Origin: Crambe crambe
Taxonomy: Eukaryota > Porifera > Demospongiae > Poecilosclerida > Crambeidae
DNA length: 64,000 nt
NCBI GenBank assembly: GCA_963924555.1
Contig: OZ004589.1
Coordinates: forward strand, 6,324,001 to 6,388,000
Direction of reading: 5' to 3'
The notes under the pieces were generated by a model. That model was not told the origin of the DNA. It ran no database searches and saw nothing but the letters and a program-made list of their open reading frames with translations. Position numbers and translations under genes: made by a program. Positions 33,801-45,200 of the stretch are shown one piece after another. Every line of letters starts with the position of its first letter. Position 1 is the first letter of the stretch.

Positions 33801-33880
33801 GCTGGTAAAAATAAAAGCTCACCTGATAAACAGCAGCATAGCAACACAGAGATTTGCATGGCGCCCTTCCAACCACTCAT
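30830..33880 (-). CDS. Ig gene C: signal peptide plus four Ig domains, probably secreted
   Basis: Exons: 33880-33823 (signal, MSGWKGAMQISVLLCCCLS), 32570-32256 (Ig1), 32201-31857 (Ig2), 31803-31501 (Ig3) and 31443-30830 (Ig4 plus a new C-terminus). Lengths sum to 545 codons with stop, in frame throughout. Ig4 (VDISCTSTGVPAPTITWR, then GVYECIGDNSNGG) is followed by five 8-residue repeats GIANSTVQ, each with an N-glycosylation site, then a remnant of the fifth Ig exon (SALGLPESSIVWSPS) and a stop after VMYWTY. No membrane span follows, so the product should be secreted. The old donor after Ig4 (CCGAG/GTATTG at about 31097) survives, so splicing there is possible. Much closer to gene B than to gene A. 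Confidence 0.75.
30931..31050. repeat. 24-bp minisatellite inside Ig gene C
   Basis: Five copies of a 24-bp unit beginning TGCCTTGTACTGTACTATTG and ending GCAA. On the minus strand each encodes GIANSTVQ. Because the unit is a multiple of three, copy-number change keeps the frame. Confidence 0.95.
33310..33750. mobile_element. TAGTCTGGGC inverted-repeat element in Ig gene C intron 1
   Basis: Orthologous copy of 19835-20280 at the same intron position, with duplications CCCTTTCCG (33301-33309) and CCCTTTCCC (33751-33759). Confidence 0.85.
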
Positions 33881-34063
33881 TTCTGGTGACATGACTCTTC
33901 TCTATACAGCCTGGAGTAAGAGTTGAGTGCAATGTAATGCTCTAGCTACCAACCGCTATAATATAATGCCTGTTACAATAATCAGTAAGTGTAGTTACTA
34001 GGGCCAGACTCTCACACGCAGAAGAGAGAGTCTGGTCAAACTCCTATACCGACTTTGTTCTAG

Positions 34064-35172
34064 CATAGATATAAGAGGTTTTACGGGATTGGAAACGCCC
34101 AATGAACTGCACAACCGAGGCGCGTTGACAGATGCGCACGCGCATGCAGCATTAATTATATTAATGGCCGTGAAAGGAGATCAATATTCACTCCTTTCAA
34201 GGCAGTTAAAGTGATGTCCTGCCCCTACAGCTCACAGAATAGTACAAGTAAGCTAAGGGGAAGGTATTGAAGAAGTGAAGAGTCAGAGAGTTGAAGTTGG
34301 AGAGTCTGAGGAAGGAAGTTATTAATTATTCATAACTTTTTTCCTTGTAATTATAACTATGAGTACCTATCATTGCTCATTATACATTAATTTTATGTGA
34401 TTGATTTGAAAGAAAGGCCAGAATGACTTTTGGTATTAAAATTAGACATAAATTCATTATTATTATAGCTAGATAATTTTGCCCCAAAGTTATCCGCCAG
34501 TTTCTGCTCAGTTCTCCCTCATCAGCATTATTGCAATACTTCCAGCTTTTGGCTGTTGGATTTTGACACCATCCATCTCAAGAATTCGGCTCAGTCAGCT
34601 GTCCTGTGGACCCTATGGATATTAGGGAGGAAATATAGTAAGCTTGCCATCTCCATAGGATGACTATTGTATAGAAAACGAATGCACCAATTCCATTTAC
34701 TGTTCTATCCTTTCCCTGAAACTACTAATACAGTTGCAATATTGTTAATCTATTTCTTGGGAGAGGGATTACAGTTTTAACACCACTTGCAAATGCTAGA
34801 GACAATATACGTCAGCTAATACAAAAACTAACATTACTATTCCATGTAGCTAAAGTTTACATGCCTTTTGATCAGAAAATGAGCAACAGCAATTGATTCC
34901 ATCAAGCGTGAGAGGGATTACAGTCCCATTAACCACCACAGTAGTATTTGTAGGAATAAACTTGAAAATCTGAGCTAAAATTTATTTCATACAGTAAATC
35001 TATGCCCTAGTGTATTATAGTATCATTGGCATAAGTCTTACCTCACGAATCTTGTCAGAACAGCAACTTTGACAAAAGTGCTATGTCATTCAGCTGTCAA
35101 CGCGCCTCGGTTGTTAGTTGCTAACGAGAGCACGTGATCCGTTTCCAATCCCGTAAACCTCTTATATCTATG
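34064..35172. mobile_element. P-like non-autonomous element, 7-bp TSD (unit C)
   Basis: The inverted repeat CATAGATATAAGAGGTTTTA (about 33 bp with one indel) is present at both ends, flanked by GTTCTAG (34057-34063 and 35173-35179). Unit B has the empty site TTTGTTCTAGAAATCC at about 20590. Nearly identical to 58233-59328, which has a different target duplication, so these are separate insertions of one family. No ORF with a recognised domain. Confidence 0.9.
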
Positions 35173-35368
35173 GTTCTAGAAATCCATGAAAATCGTGGAT
35201 AGCATGCGCAGAACACGTAGGACTGGTACGTCATCGCGCGCGTAGACTTGGCGAGCAGATAATTTTTTATTTATTTATTTTTTTTTACAGTGTAGGAGAT
35301 AAAACAGTGTAGAAGATGGATAAAACAGTGCAGAACAAAAGTGAAAAAAGGGTCAACAATTCATGTGT

Positions 35369-36320
35369 TCAGTCTGTATATCCTGCTTCCGAGGATGCAA
35401 GGTCAACAGGAGGGAGGGGATCTCTGGCTGCCCGTCCAGCAGCTGAGCGGGCCCCTCTGATACACTGGATGGACGATCGTAGAAGGGCAAAGCTCAGCGA
35501 GCATCTCAGCCAGGCCATGGTGGAGCTGTACGTCTGATCTCTTTTCTGGGCAAGCATAGAGGCCAGCCTCTTATAGCACAGTGGTGGATCTAGGAGTGGG
35601 CATTTCAGGCACATGCCCCCCCCCCCCCCCCTTTTTGGTGTGGCCACTTATAATAATTTACAGTGGTGCATGACAGTTTGCAAGTTAGCTGGTTAGCCAA
35701 AGCTGGGTAAAAAAAAATTTTTCACGCGCAAGCACGCAGATATTTTTTCCATAAGCCTGTGTGCCCCCCCTTTTTGAAAATCCTGGATCCACCATTGTAG
35801 CACACTGTTGCTGCAGCTCCCATGCCTCCAGTCAGGGATAGCACTAAATGTGCCATGTTCTATCTCCCTCACCCGCTGGTTGTAGGCCCGTTTTTTGAGG
35901 TTTTCATGCTTTTGATAGCAAGAAGCAATGGACTGGCTGTTTGACTGTGCATGGGGGTTGAACACCCGGATGTCGAAAAATGCCCTCTCATGTCTACCTC
36001 CCCTGAAACCATCGGCGGCCACGTCCAACCTGGCACCATCAGTGGCAATTGCAGACGCTCCATCAAGGGTCTCCCCAGACAGTGGTTGCAAATGTGGTTC
36101 AGTGCATACATCATGACAGACCTCCGACAATAGTGTGGCCGTGAAGTCTCTCACTTCATTATGGCGCAGCTAGGGTGGGGAAGCCACCTTTGGGGCATGA
36201 AAGGGCATGTTGGACAGATAATTGCTGCCTCTTTATCTAGCTGCATGCAACGCCTGTCCCTCCATGAAGGAGCTTACTGCTTCTATTTGTATGACTTTTA
36301 GAATTGAATACTATAACCAA
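35369..36320 (-). pseudogene. Nuclease-like mobile-element fragment (unit C copy)
   Basis: Second copy of 20797-21546. RDFTATLLSEVCHDVCTEPH, DGARLDVAADGFRGG and RAFFDIRVFNPHAQSN are intact. The C-terminal part (YKRLASMLAQKRDQTYSS, SIQCIRGARSA) is separated from it by the insertion at 35581-35797. Confidence 0.6.
35581..35797. mobile_element. hAT-like MITE (CAGTGGTGGATC ends)
   Basis: Absent from unit B, where the site reads CTTATAGCACACTG. Ends are (CA)GTGGTGGATCTAGGA and TCCTGGATCCACCATTG, with TAGCACA on both sides. The terminal sequence resembles common hAT MITE ends; the duplication is 5-7 bp depending on where the ends are drawn, so the superfamily is provisional. Contains a C-run at 35618-35630 and a second at 35764-35770. 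Confidence 0.7.
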
Positions 36321-36699
36321 GCCTAAGTCCACCTGACCTTAGCCATCTTTTTGCTCGCACTATTTCGACTGAATCACGACGTATTGTGACGCGATTTTTT
36401 ATGCGCGGCGCGCGCTGCTGCTAGGAGACTCTCTCTCTTCTGCGTGTGAGAGTCTGGCCCACGCGAGACTATAGACTCAAAGTCTTGCGTTTGAAAATCG
36501 CGTAGGCCGCATTAGCGTCCATTTTCAATGAAGGTCAAAGGTCATACGGAAAATCCAAAGTCGAATTTTTTTTGTTTTGGCTGACATGGGCCAGAATGTT
36601 CTATGTTGAGCAGGAATGCCTAAGAAATTGTAAGCGGAAGTTGACCCGAATGATGACACGAAAATAAATGAGGATGGAATAGAGTTGGGCCATGATCAG

Positions 36700-38570
36700 T
36701 GTGGAAGAGGAAATACCATCTATCTTTCAACAAGAACCTTCTCTCCCTTCAACTGATTTCAGGCGTATATTTTGGAACCAACAGGTTCATCCAATGATAA
36801 TCATAATTCTTTGATGTATGCGTGTATAGTGATTCTTTATTTCAGGTAGCAGCTTCGAAACTCAAAAATTAAACTAGCTAGCATCAGGTGGCACCTACTC
36901 TTTATCCGTTGGTACCTTAATATTTCAAGGATATCTACAAAGGCTTATGAAGTCATAAGAGAGTCTGGATCATAATTGCCAACTAGGAGAGCTTTGAATG
37001 ACTATAGCTATATACACTGGATATCAGCATAAAATTGACCAATTTCTGACGGAGCAGACAAAAGTGGAAGATTGGCAAAAGTAATTTTTTAGATGTATTA
37101 GAATCCTAATCATGAATTTGCATGCATGCACAGATATATTTCAGTTATCATTGATGAAATGAAGATTCATGAAGATCTAGTGTTTGATAAGACTGGTTGT
37201 AACTTACTTGGTTTTGTTAACCTTGGGACCGTCAATGAACAACTCCAGCAAATGGAGAATGAAATAAAGTTGGCCCAACCACACAAAAATATAGCTAGCT
37301 ACTTACGGTGATGGTGAAAGGAATTTTTATCAAATTGCATATGCTAGCTTTCTCACTCAAGGTTAGTCATAAATTTTGATCCATTGCATGCATGCATGCC
37401 GATAATATTGCAATTCATATTATAAAAGATTTAACCGGATAAAATTAATCTTATACTGGATAGTGTATCCGTCGCCTTGAGGAGTGTGATTTTAAGGTAT
37501 TATAATTTAGCTAATTATTAATTTTTGGCAGAATGCCTTAGCTAATGTCATCCCTTTACAGGTTATACTTATTGTATGTGACGGTGCCAAATGCAACAGA
37601 AGGTTCCTCAAAGGAATGGGCATCAAAGAGGAGCGAAAAGCAGGAGTTGTATACAAGACAATATACCGTTTTAGTACAGACAGGCACACATCATGTCCAA
37701 TCCACCAGACTACTTGCAACTGCTGGTATATTCTTCGAGATCTGGGGTACTCATTACATGTGGGTGTGTTTCATTTCATCAACTATAGCTATAAAGTTAT
37801 CAATAGAAAAACACATAAATAGAACATGCAATGGAAAGCACATTCTATGGGAGCACCTTCGTTTCCTTTATGAAATATGAGCACATCAATCTGACATCAT
37901 TTAGCAAGATGAGGCTCAACTTGTGGTCCATGCATGCTGTTATTATCTATTAATATAACGGTTCTGAGTAGATCTATCAGTTTTGCACTCACAGAAGGAC
38001 GAGTTCACTGAGACTGCCAAATTTTGCCTCATGTTTGACAAATGTTTTGATTGCATGAATACAAGAAGAGCTGGAGTATCACTGTCGTGTATATACAAAA
38101 TATAGTGCATTATAGTGGCTTAAAGAAATATTTTTAGGTTACATGATTGGAAGGATTCAGTAAAGAAAAGAAGTGGTTATAATTATGAGCAGAAAAAGTG
38201 GATGATATTGAGTTATGAAACGATTGAAGATGACAAGTGTAGTGCTCAATGATACCCTATTAATTGTAGCCAATGGTATAATTCTGCATGCAGTTTTTTC
38301 TTTCGTTGAGATGGCTCGCTATATATCTCCTAAACCAGAAACGAGGATTATTCATCCTATCAGAAAGGTTGGTCAGCAGCGAGCAAGGGGAGGCAGAAGT
38401 GACAATCCAATGTAAAAAGATTTTTAGAAATTCTCAGGCAATAAGAGTACAGAGATCAATAGCTATTGTTTCAGATGGAAATGTGAGGAAACATGGTGCC
38501 TCTTGGGCTATAGATGAGCTTAGCCAACCCCTCCGTAAACGCTGTAAAAGTTCAGTTCTGGAGTGACGTC
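36700..38570 (+). pseudogene. Decayed P-element-like transposase (unit C copy)
   Basis: Same gene as 21925-23745 but slightly better kept: the 37126-37311 frame reads VIIDEMKIHEDLVFDKTG and continues LLGFVNLGTVNEQLQQMENE, and about 37562-37800 reads VILIVCDGAKCNRRFLKGMG. Later fragments NGKHILWEHLRFLYE, HINLTSFSKMRLNLW and IRKVGQQRARGG follow in shifted frames. Catalytic-type Asp residues (IDEM, CDGA) are present; stops and shifts elsewhere kill it. Followed by the convergent ORF2 remnant. Confidence 0.75.
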
Positions 38571-38833
38571 ATGCAGAGTATTATAATAGCTTACATCATT
38601 AATAATTATAATACTATAATAATTATGCAAGAGTATCTTCACTCTGTGTGCCTTCGACTATTTTTCTGTTCAACTCTTTATGCAACGAATGTTTCCCCTT
38701 CATGGAAGTGGACTTTGCCTTTTTGTATTTTTCTTTGATGGCATGTGTTTTACTATGTCCCCATGCAGTAATCCAGGTAAAGGCAATCTCCTTTAGAAGC
38801 TCTTCACCAAGGTCGTCATCATCAATGCTGCAT

Positions 38834-39515
38834 TAGCCTCGTTCCCAGGCCTTCCTCTCTCACGTACCGCACGGGAGGAAGAGAAGAAGAAAAAGAAGAA
38901 AAATAAGCGAGAGGAAGGCCTGGTACATCTTATCACGTGAGTGACGTCAAGGGTAGAGAGGAGGTAGAGAGGACTTTAATTGCGCGTGGGCATGTTTTAC
39001 TCTGCAGCATGACCATGCCTACGCCTTCTGACAGGACCATCAAACAGATCAGACCGTCTTCGCGATCGTAAGTTTGAATGCTTCAATTTGTCCTAGGCCT
39101 ACTGGAGCAGTCTGTGACATCTAGGATGGTGAAGATCAGGAGTAGACCCAAGAGTATTGAGCTAACTATCTAGCTACTACTAGTTAGCTACGTAACAAAA
39201 AAGCTAGCTATCTACATCGCATGCTAGACTGTGTACTTAAATCAGCTATCTATTTCGTGTAGAAGTCTAAAGTCTGCTCCATCTAAATCGCTTCAGTCCT
39301 TCCAGGGTAAAGTGCGGAAGAGATCGCGTGGGCGCTTGTTTTCTGACGTCATGAGTTAGCGTGTATATCGCCCACGCTCATTAAATATCACGCTGTTTGT
39401 GACGTCACTCACGTGATAAGATGTACCAGGCCTTCCTCTCGCTTATTTTTCTTCTTTTTCTTCTTCTCTTCCTCCCGTGCGGTACGTGAGAGAGGAAGGC
39501 CTGGGAACGAGGCTA
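38834..39515. mobile_element. TAGCCTCG fold-back element, 9-bp TSD
   Basis: Arms of about 115 bp begin TAGCCTCGTTCCCAGGCCTT and end in its reverse complement, flanked by ATGCTGCAT (38825-38833 and 39516-39524). Unit B has one ATGCTGCAT at the empty site (about 24008). The arms contain a purine-rich GAAGAAGAAAAAG stretch. No coding content. The 9-bp duplication suggests a Mutator-like origin (inference). Confidence 0.9.
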
Positions 39516-39597
39516 ATGCTGCATATCATACTCCAAACTAGTTGTAGCTCTTCATTTTCACATAACCACTTCAAATTATCCTTCTTAACTCTCTCTA

Positions 39598-41952
39598 CTA
39601 GTATAGCTGGATAGCAAAAGTAATGTGCACTTCGCGATAAAATCGTGAAACTTTGCACATTAATTCTACACATAATGGACTATACTTTTTGACGTAGAAC
39701 CATCTTGGATTTGACATTTAGGTAAATTTATGTGTTAATTTGCATACAAAAATAGCAAATTTCTCTATTAAATCTTGACATATCGCTGTAATCTACCCAT
39801 TTTGATATCATTTGAATGGTCATGTTCTAAGGAACATTTTGAAACTTGAATCAAGTTCATAATTAATTTGGTTTTAAAGTTATGACCATTTTTATACCTT
39901 GAAATGTGTCGAAATCTAGTTTATTAGCGTATTTCTGTATAGTGGTTTGTACTTGCAGGCTGGCAAATAGAATTCAGTTGGCACACATGGTAAGATGATC
40001 TAGATTATTGAAAGGCTCTGTTGCTATGGCAAAGCGGCATTCATTGGTGGATGCTTCTACACCTATGACTCTCAAGAAACCTTACATCACAGACTGGAGG
40101 TTTTGTGTCCTTTATCAAAAGAACACAAAACAGATTTGGAATATCCAGCTAGGTTGTCCAAAGCACCTATTGGTAGTGGCTACAAATCATTAGCAGAGCA
40201 CTTCATTCAGTTTCAGATGCATGATTGCATGCCACTAGATAAAAGGCTAGATGATGGAGATGGTATTGAAGCTATGATGATGAGGCAACATGCTTGTTGG
40301 CGTAAAGCATGTCGCGTAATATTTAACCAGACCAAGCTTGAGTGGCTGGAAAAAAGACTTACAGATGTGAAGAGTGAGAGGAGATGGCTAAGTCACTGCC
40401 TATGCAGACTTGTTCTAACAATGTGAGTGTGAGGACAGATGCTTCTTCTGAGATGAATCAGCTGGTTCTGCATGTCTACACAATGCTTTTACCTATGATA
40501 TCGACAGGAAAATTCGCAAATGAACACTAGAGCTTGAAGATACTTCTCTCTTAGCCAAATTGGCACCAAGGTGACATGATTGCCCTTGTCTTGTAGCATT
40601 GTATAACAGAACTAGAAATGCCAGAACTGGGAGTTGTATTTGAAGGTCATGTTCATACATCAAGATTAAAACTGAGGTTGCTTTCTGGGGAGAAATGTCG
40701 TTTGATATTGGTGATTCTCTTAAGAAAGCTTGTTATCATGACGGTGATAATGATACTATGCATTTGGCACAAGCAGCACAAAAGTAGCAAGAAAAGAAAT
40801 GTTCAGCCAAGCCTTTTTGGTACATTCAGTGAAGAATCCTTGCAAAATGCTGTACCACAGTCATTATTCGCTCTTGTCAGAAGGTATATCCCAACATAAA
40901 GCACCAAACTCAGCTTGTCACTACAGCCAATACAAAAGCATCCTATTACATTTCTCAGCTCCTGATGTTTAACAGTGTCAAACACACACGAGCTCTGCAT
41001 TCCACTTCTACTGTTTGTCACAGCTCTGAGCATTGTTCCGGTTATGTAGCACTGAAACTTCATGCTGTCACACGTATAGTTAGAACCCCAGGAATTTTTC
41101 ATGCATTTACAGAATGTGATACTATCTCATCTTTTAGTGGAAGAGGAAAGAGCTTGGAAATTTTGGCAAGTTTTCCTGACATTACTGAAACATTAGAACA
41201 CCTCCTTTTGATGGAAGTTACATGTATTAGTGATTCTGTAATGTCTGTGTTGGAACGATTAATTTTGTATAGTGATCAAGTGAGTATCAACAATGCTAGG
41301 AAGCAACTGTTCACACAGAAGTTACGCAGCTTAGAGAACTTACCACCAACACAGGCTGCACTTGTACAACATATCAAACAAGCAAGCTATCAAGCAAATT
41401 GCTGGAACAGAGCCCTGTGTCCTGCGTCTGGATCCTAGTCTTCCATGCCCAATAGACTGGGGATGGCAAAAAGACAGTGTGGGATGGAAACCTTTGTGGA
41501 CTACTGAGTATTCTGAGATTCTGAGTCTTGTCATGAGCTCATTCACTGCAGTTGCAAGAAAAGGTGTAGAGGGAAGTATAAATATTTGAAGGCTGCACTG
41601 AAGTGTACTCCTCTTTGTTCTTATTCAGGAACATATTAAAGCTGTACCATGTTTAAACACAACTTGCAACCTACAATATTTCACTAATTCATTTGAACAG
41701 AATGAAATATGGATATAATACAAGTACCAAATTATTTGTTACATTGAGACCTTTAATTTGATACCCATATTATGTACATTTGGAAATTTTTTTGGTAAAA
41801 ACAATTAATTTACTCCTAGAGGTCACTAAAGGTCAAATTCTGAGGTGGTTCTACGTCTGAAAAATAACTTTATGTATAGAAACTACATACAAAGTTTCAC
41901 GCTTTTATCGTTAAATGCACATAACCTTTTATTTTTTAAGCTAAACAGCTAT
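39598..41952. mobile_element. 2.35-kb TIR element of unnamed family
   Basis: Absent from unit B. Ends AGTATAGCTG and CAGCTATACT, with longer diverged inverted similarity (CGATAAAA.CGTGAAACTTTG, GACGTAGAACCA) reaching about 110 bp inward. TACT lies next to both ends and may be the target duplication. Carries the coding remnant listed next. Confidence 0.7.
40008..41610 (+). pseudogene. Transposon protein with HAFTECDTISSFSGRGK motif, decayed
   Basis: Frames at 40103-40426 (HDCMPLDKRLDDGDGIEAMM) and 40965-41438 belong to one protein. The second carries GIFHAFTECDTISSFSGRGK, NNARKQLFTQKLRSLENLPP and TQAALVQHIKQASYQANCWN; a shifted frame continues PCPIDWGWQKDSVGWKPLWT. I recall this G.HAFTGCDT.S.F.GKGK protein as a repeated mobile-element gene in cnidarians and other invertebrates, but its biochemical role is unknown to me. 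It is interrupted by stops and shifts and the N-terminus is not defined. Host TIRs at 39598 and 41952 suggest a DNA transposon. Confidence 0.6.
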
Positions 41953-42046
41953 ACTATACTCCTTTCCCTTTCAATTTAAACACAGATGTCAGTTCTTCAT
42001 CGACCATGAATCTCCAGAAACAGGAAAAAAATCATATACAGTACAG

Positions 42047-42203
42047 TGTTCAAAGGAGAAACCGCTTGTGTGCTTGGACCGCGTGGCAACTAACTTATCA
42101 TTACATAATCGTGAATTACATAATTGTGACATGATATATGATTGTGATGTAATCATGACATAATGTGTGATTGTGATACATAATAGTAAGTATGAACATT
42201 ACA
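42047..42203 (-). repeat. 3' LTR of Gypsy element
   Basis: 157 bp, bounded on the minus strand by TGTAATGTTC..TTTGAACA, and identical to the other LTR by eye. Confidence 0.95.
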
Positions 42204-42216
42204 TCCCTCCCTTACT
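42204..42216 (-). promoter_or_regulatory. Polypurine tract
   Basis: On the minus strand AGTAAGGGAGGGA lies immediately before the 3' LTR, where plus-strand DNA synthesis would be primed. Confidence 0.75.
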
Positions 42217-42233
42217 TTAGATTGGAGGTAGAG

Positions 42234-45200
42234 TCACTTATCGTAAATGTTCTGTCCATAGCGGTGAATCGGGTTTCGAGACCTGGCTGGGTATCGCCTG
42301 GTTGGCTGAGGTGCAGGCGGTGGAACAGGTACAGCAGGAACAGGTACAGCAGGAACTAGGTCAGGTGTATCAGCTTCATCATTCAGTTGATCGTCATCAG
42401 ATTCATCTGAATCGCATTCCGGAGTTTTCATAGTCGGTTCGATTTTCTTGAAATGGCTTATGTTGCGTGTGATGTACTTTTCATTTCTCACACCAGTCAA
42501 CATGGTTCCTTTGATTTCAACAACTTTGTATGGAGACGGATCAAACTTGGTTGTAAACTTGTTCTTTTTCTTCTGACGCACGAGAACAGCGTCACCAATA
42601 TTTATATTGGATTCACGAGCTTGAACTCTTTGATCAGCATATTCTTTCATCTTCTGCTTCGCCTGAGAATCTTTGGCTTGTATCTCAGAATTATTTTTTT
42701 CACAAATTTCAGGAAGTTTCATTGAAATCTTCCGATTGAAAAGTAACTCAGCAGGGGAAACTGCTGTTGAACTGTGAGGAGTTGCACGGTAATTCAACAG
42801 AAATCGGTAAAGTTCTTTCTTCCAATCTCTCCCTTCAGCATGTGCAGATCGAACTGCTTTGGTGAGTGGCTTCATAAAGCTTTCAGCTTCTCCATTTGCT
42901 TGTGGCCATAATGGGGTGACCTTCTGGTGCTTGATACCATTTTCTTCCATGTGAGCTCTGAATTCTTCCCCAAAAAATGGAGGACCATTATCACTTTTGA
43001 GAATAGTGGGTATGCCATGTGTAGCAAAAATACGGTCAAGCTTCTGTAAGGTCCCTCTTCCAGCAGTAGAGTGAACAATTTCCACTTCTGGGAATCTAGA
43101 ATAAGCGTCAATAACGACAAGAAGGTACTCACCGGTAGGGAACGGACCACAGAAATCAACGTTCACGGTGTGCCATGGTTTTGGTGGTAACGGAGTCATC
43201 TGGAGGGGTTGAGGATGATCTGGCAGACTGTTAGCCTGACATGCAACACAATTCTGGATCAGGTTCTTTGCCATCTTGTCAATTCCAGGAAACCAGACCT
43301 TCTCTCTTAGCAATTTCTTAGTCTTCACTAGTCCCTGGTGTCCTTCATGTGCAATCTGAACTGCTCTCTGCTGCAATTCAGTTGGTAGGACAATGCGTTG
43401 GCCACGGAGAACGAGGTTGGAGTTGGAGTTCACAGTCAATTCATCCTTGATGTTCATAAACAGCTTGATCTGCGCTTTGTCCACATCGTCTGATTGAACG
43501 GACTGTATCTCACTCCACTCCCCAGAACGAATCACTTGTATGAGGTACTGGAGAGTTGCATCAGCTTTGGTAGCTTCCTGAAGTTCTGCTAGCGTCATTG
43601 CTCGAGGAACTGCATGTAGAGAGAGAAAATTGACATAGTCTTCAGCCAACTTCTCTGCTTGTTTCGACTCAACCAGGCTGGTATGCCGAGAGAGAAAATC
43701 TGATGGATTCTGGTTGCCTTTGGTATGCACTATTCGAAAATTGTAACTTTGCAGTCGCAAATTCCATCGCTCAATTCTAGCTGGAGGTTTGGATTTAGGA
43801 TTTCCCAAGATCATTTGCACTGGCTTACAGTCAGTGTACAAAGTAAACAGCTTTCCGTAGAGGTAGAGATGAAAATGTTCGACGGCCCAAACAATCGCCA
43901 GAGCTTCCTTCTCTGTCTGGGAATATCGAGTCTCCACATCAGAGAGTGACCTGCTGCCATAGGCTACAATTCTACGGTCAAGTTGTCCTGGCGTTCTCTG
44001 GGACAGAATCGCAGAGAGTCCAACTGGAGATGCATCCGTAGTCAGCTCAGTCTCCTTGGAGGGGTCAAAGTATGCCATAGTAGTCTCACTGGTCAATAAC
44101 TCTTTGATCTTCTCAAATGCTGCTTGGTGCAGTTTGGTCCATTGGAATGAACTATTCTTCTTCGTCAGTTCACGCAAAGGGTGTGAAACATTACTGAATG
44201 AAGGAATGAACTTGGCACAATAAGTCGCCATGCCAAGAAAGCTTCTGACTTCTGATACTGATTTAGGGGGGCTCATATTCTGGATAGACAAAACTTTCTC
44301 AGGATCTGGTGAGATGCCATCTTTGGAGAAGATAAAACCAAAGAAGGAGATAGAGGGTTTGTTGAACTCACATTTAGACTTGTTGAGGGTCAAATTGACA
44401 TCAGAAAACTTCTGAAAAACTGCTTTCAGTGCCCGGTCATGGTCAGCTTGAGTCTTGCCGAAAATGATGACGTCATCACTAATGTTAAATGAACCGGGAA
44501 TGTTATGGAGTTGTTCACCAATGATGTTTTGAAAAATTTCACTGGCAGAGTTAGTTCCGAAATTCAAACGACGATAGCAACGGAGGCCTTCATGTGTAGC
44601 GAATGTTGTGATATGTCGGCTTTCAGGTGCAAGTGGAATCTGATGGTAACCAGATCTCAGATCGAGTTTTGAGAAAACAGTGGCTCCATTTAGAATGTGA
44701 ATGAGGTCGTCTAGAGTCGGACTGGGGTGTCTCTCTCTTCGAATGGCTTCATTTGGTCTTCTCATGTCCACACAGAGACGGACACTTCCATTCTTTTTGG
44801 GAGTAACTACTAGTGGAGAGACCCATGGTGTGGCACCGTTGACCTTCTCAATGATGCCTTGACGTTCAAGCTGCTCCAGTTCTTCCGACACTTGCTTCCG
44901 AAGATGGAAAGGAACACGACGTGCACGCTGTGCTACCGGAGGAACAGAGTCATCAATATGAAGGTGAAGTTCTGTGTCCTTGAGTTTTCCAATGCCCTTG
45001 AACAAATGGGGAAACTGCTTAATCAGCTCATCAGAGGTTTGCTGAGTTTGTATCTGGTTAACCTTGACATCAATAATACCCAGATCACAAGCAGTCTTGT
45101 AACTCAATAGAGAGCCATGATTGCCTCGGATGACGTGGATCGTAGACTGGACATGTTTGGTTCCAATGCAAATATCAGCGGTGAACTGGCCTAGTACATG

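Larger units (their letters stand above)
34001..36460. mobile_element. TIR-bounded element (GGGCCAGACTCTC ends), unit C copy
   Basis: Same ends and contents as 20533-21677, enlarged by two later insertions (34064-35172 and 35581-35797). Confidence 0.65.
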
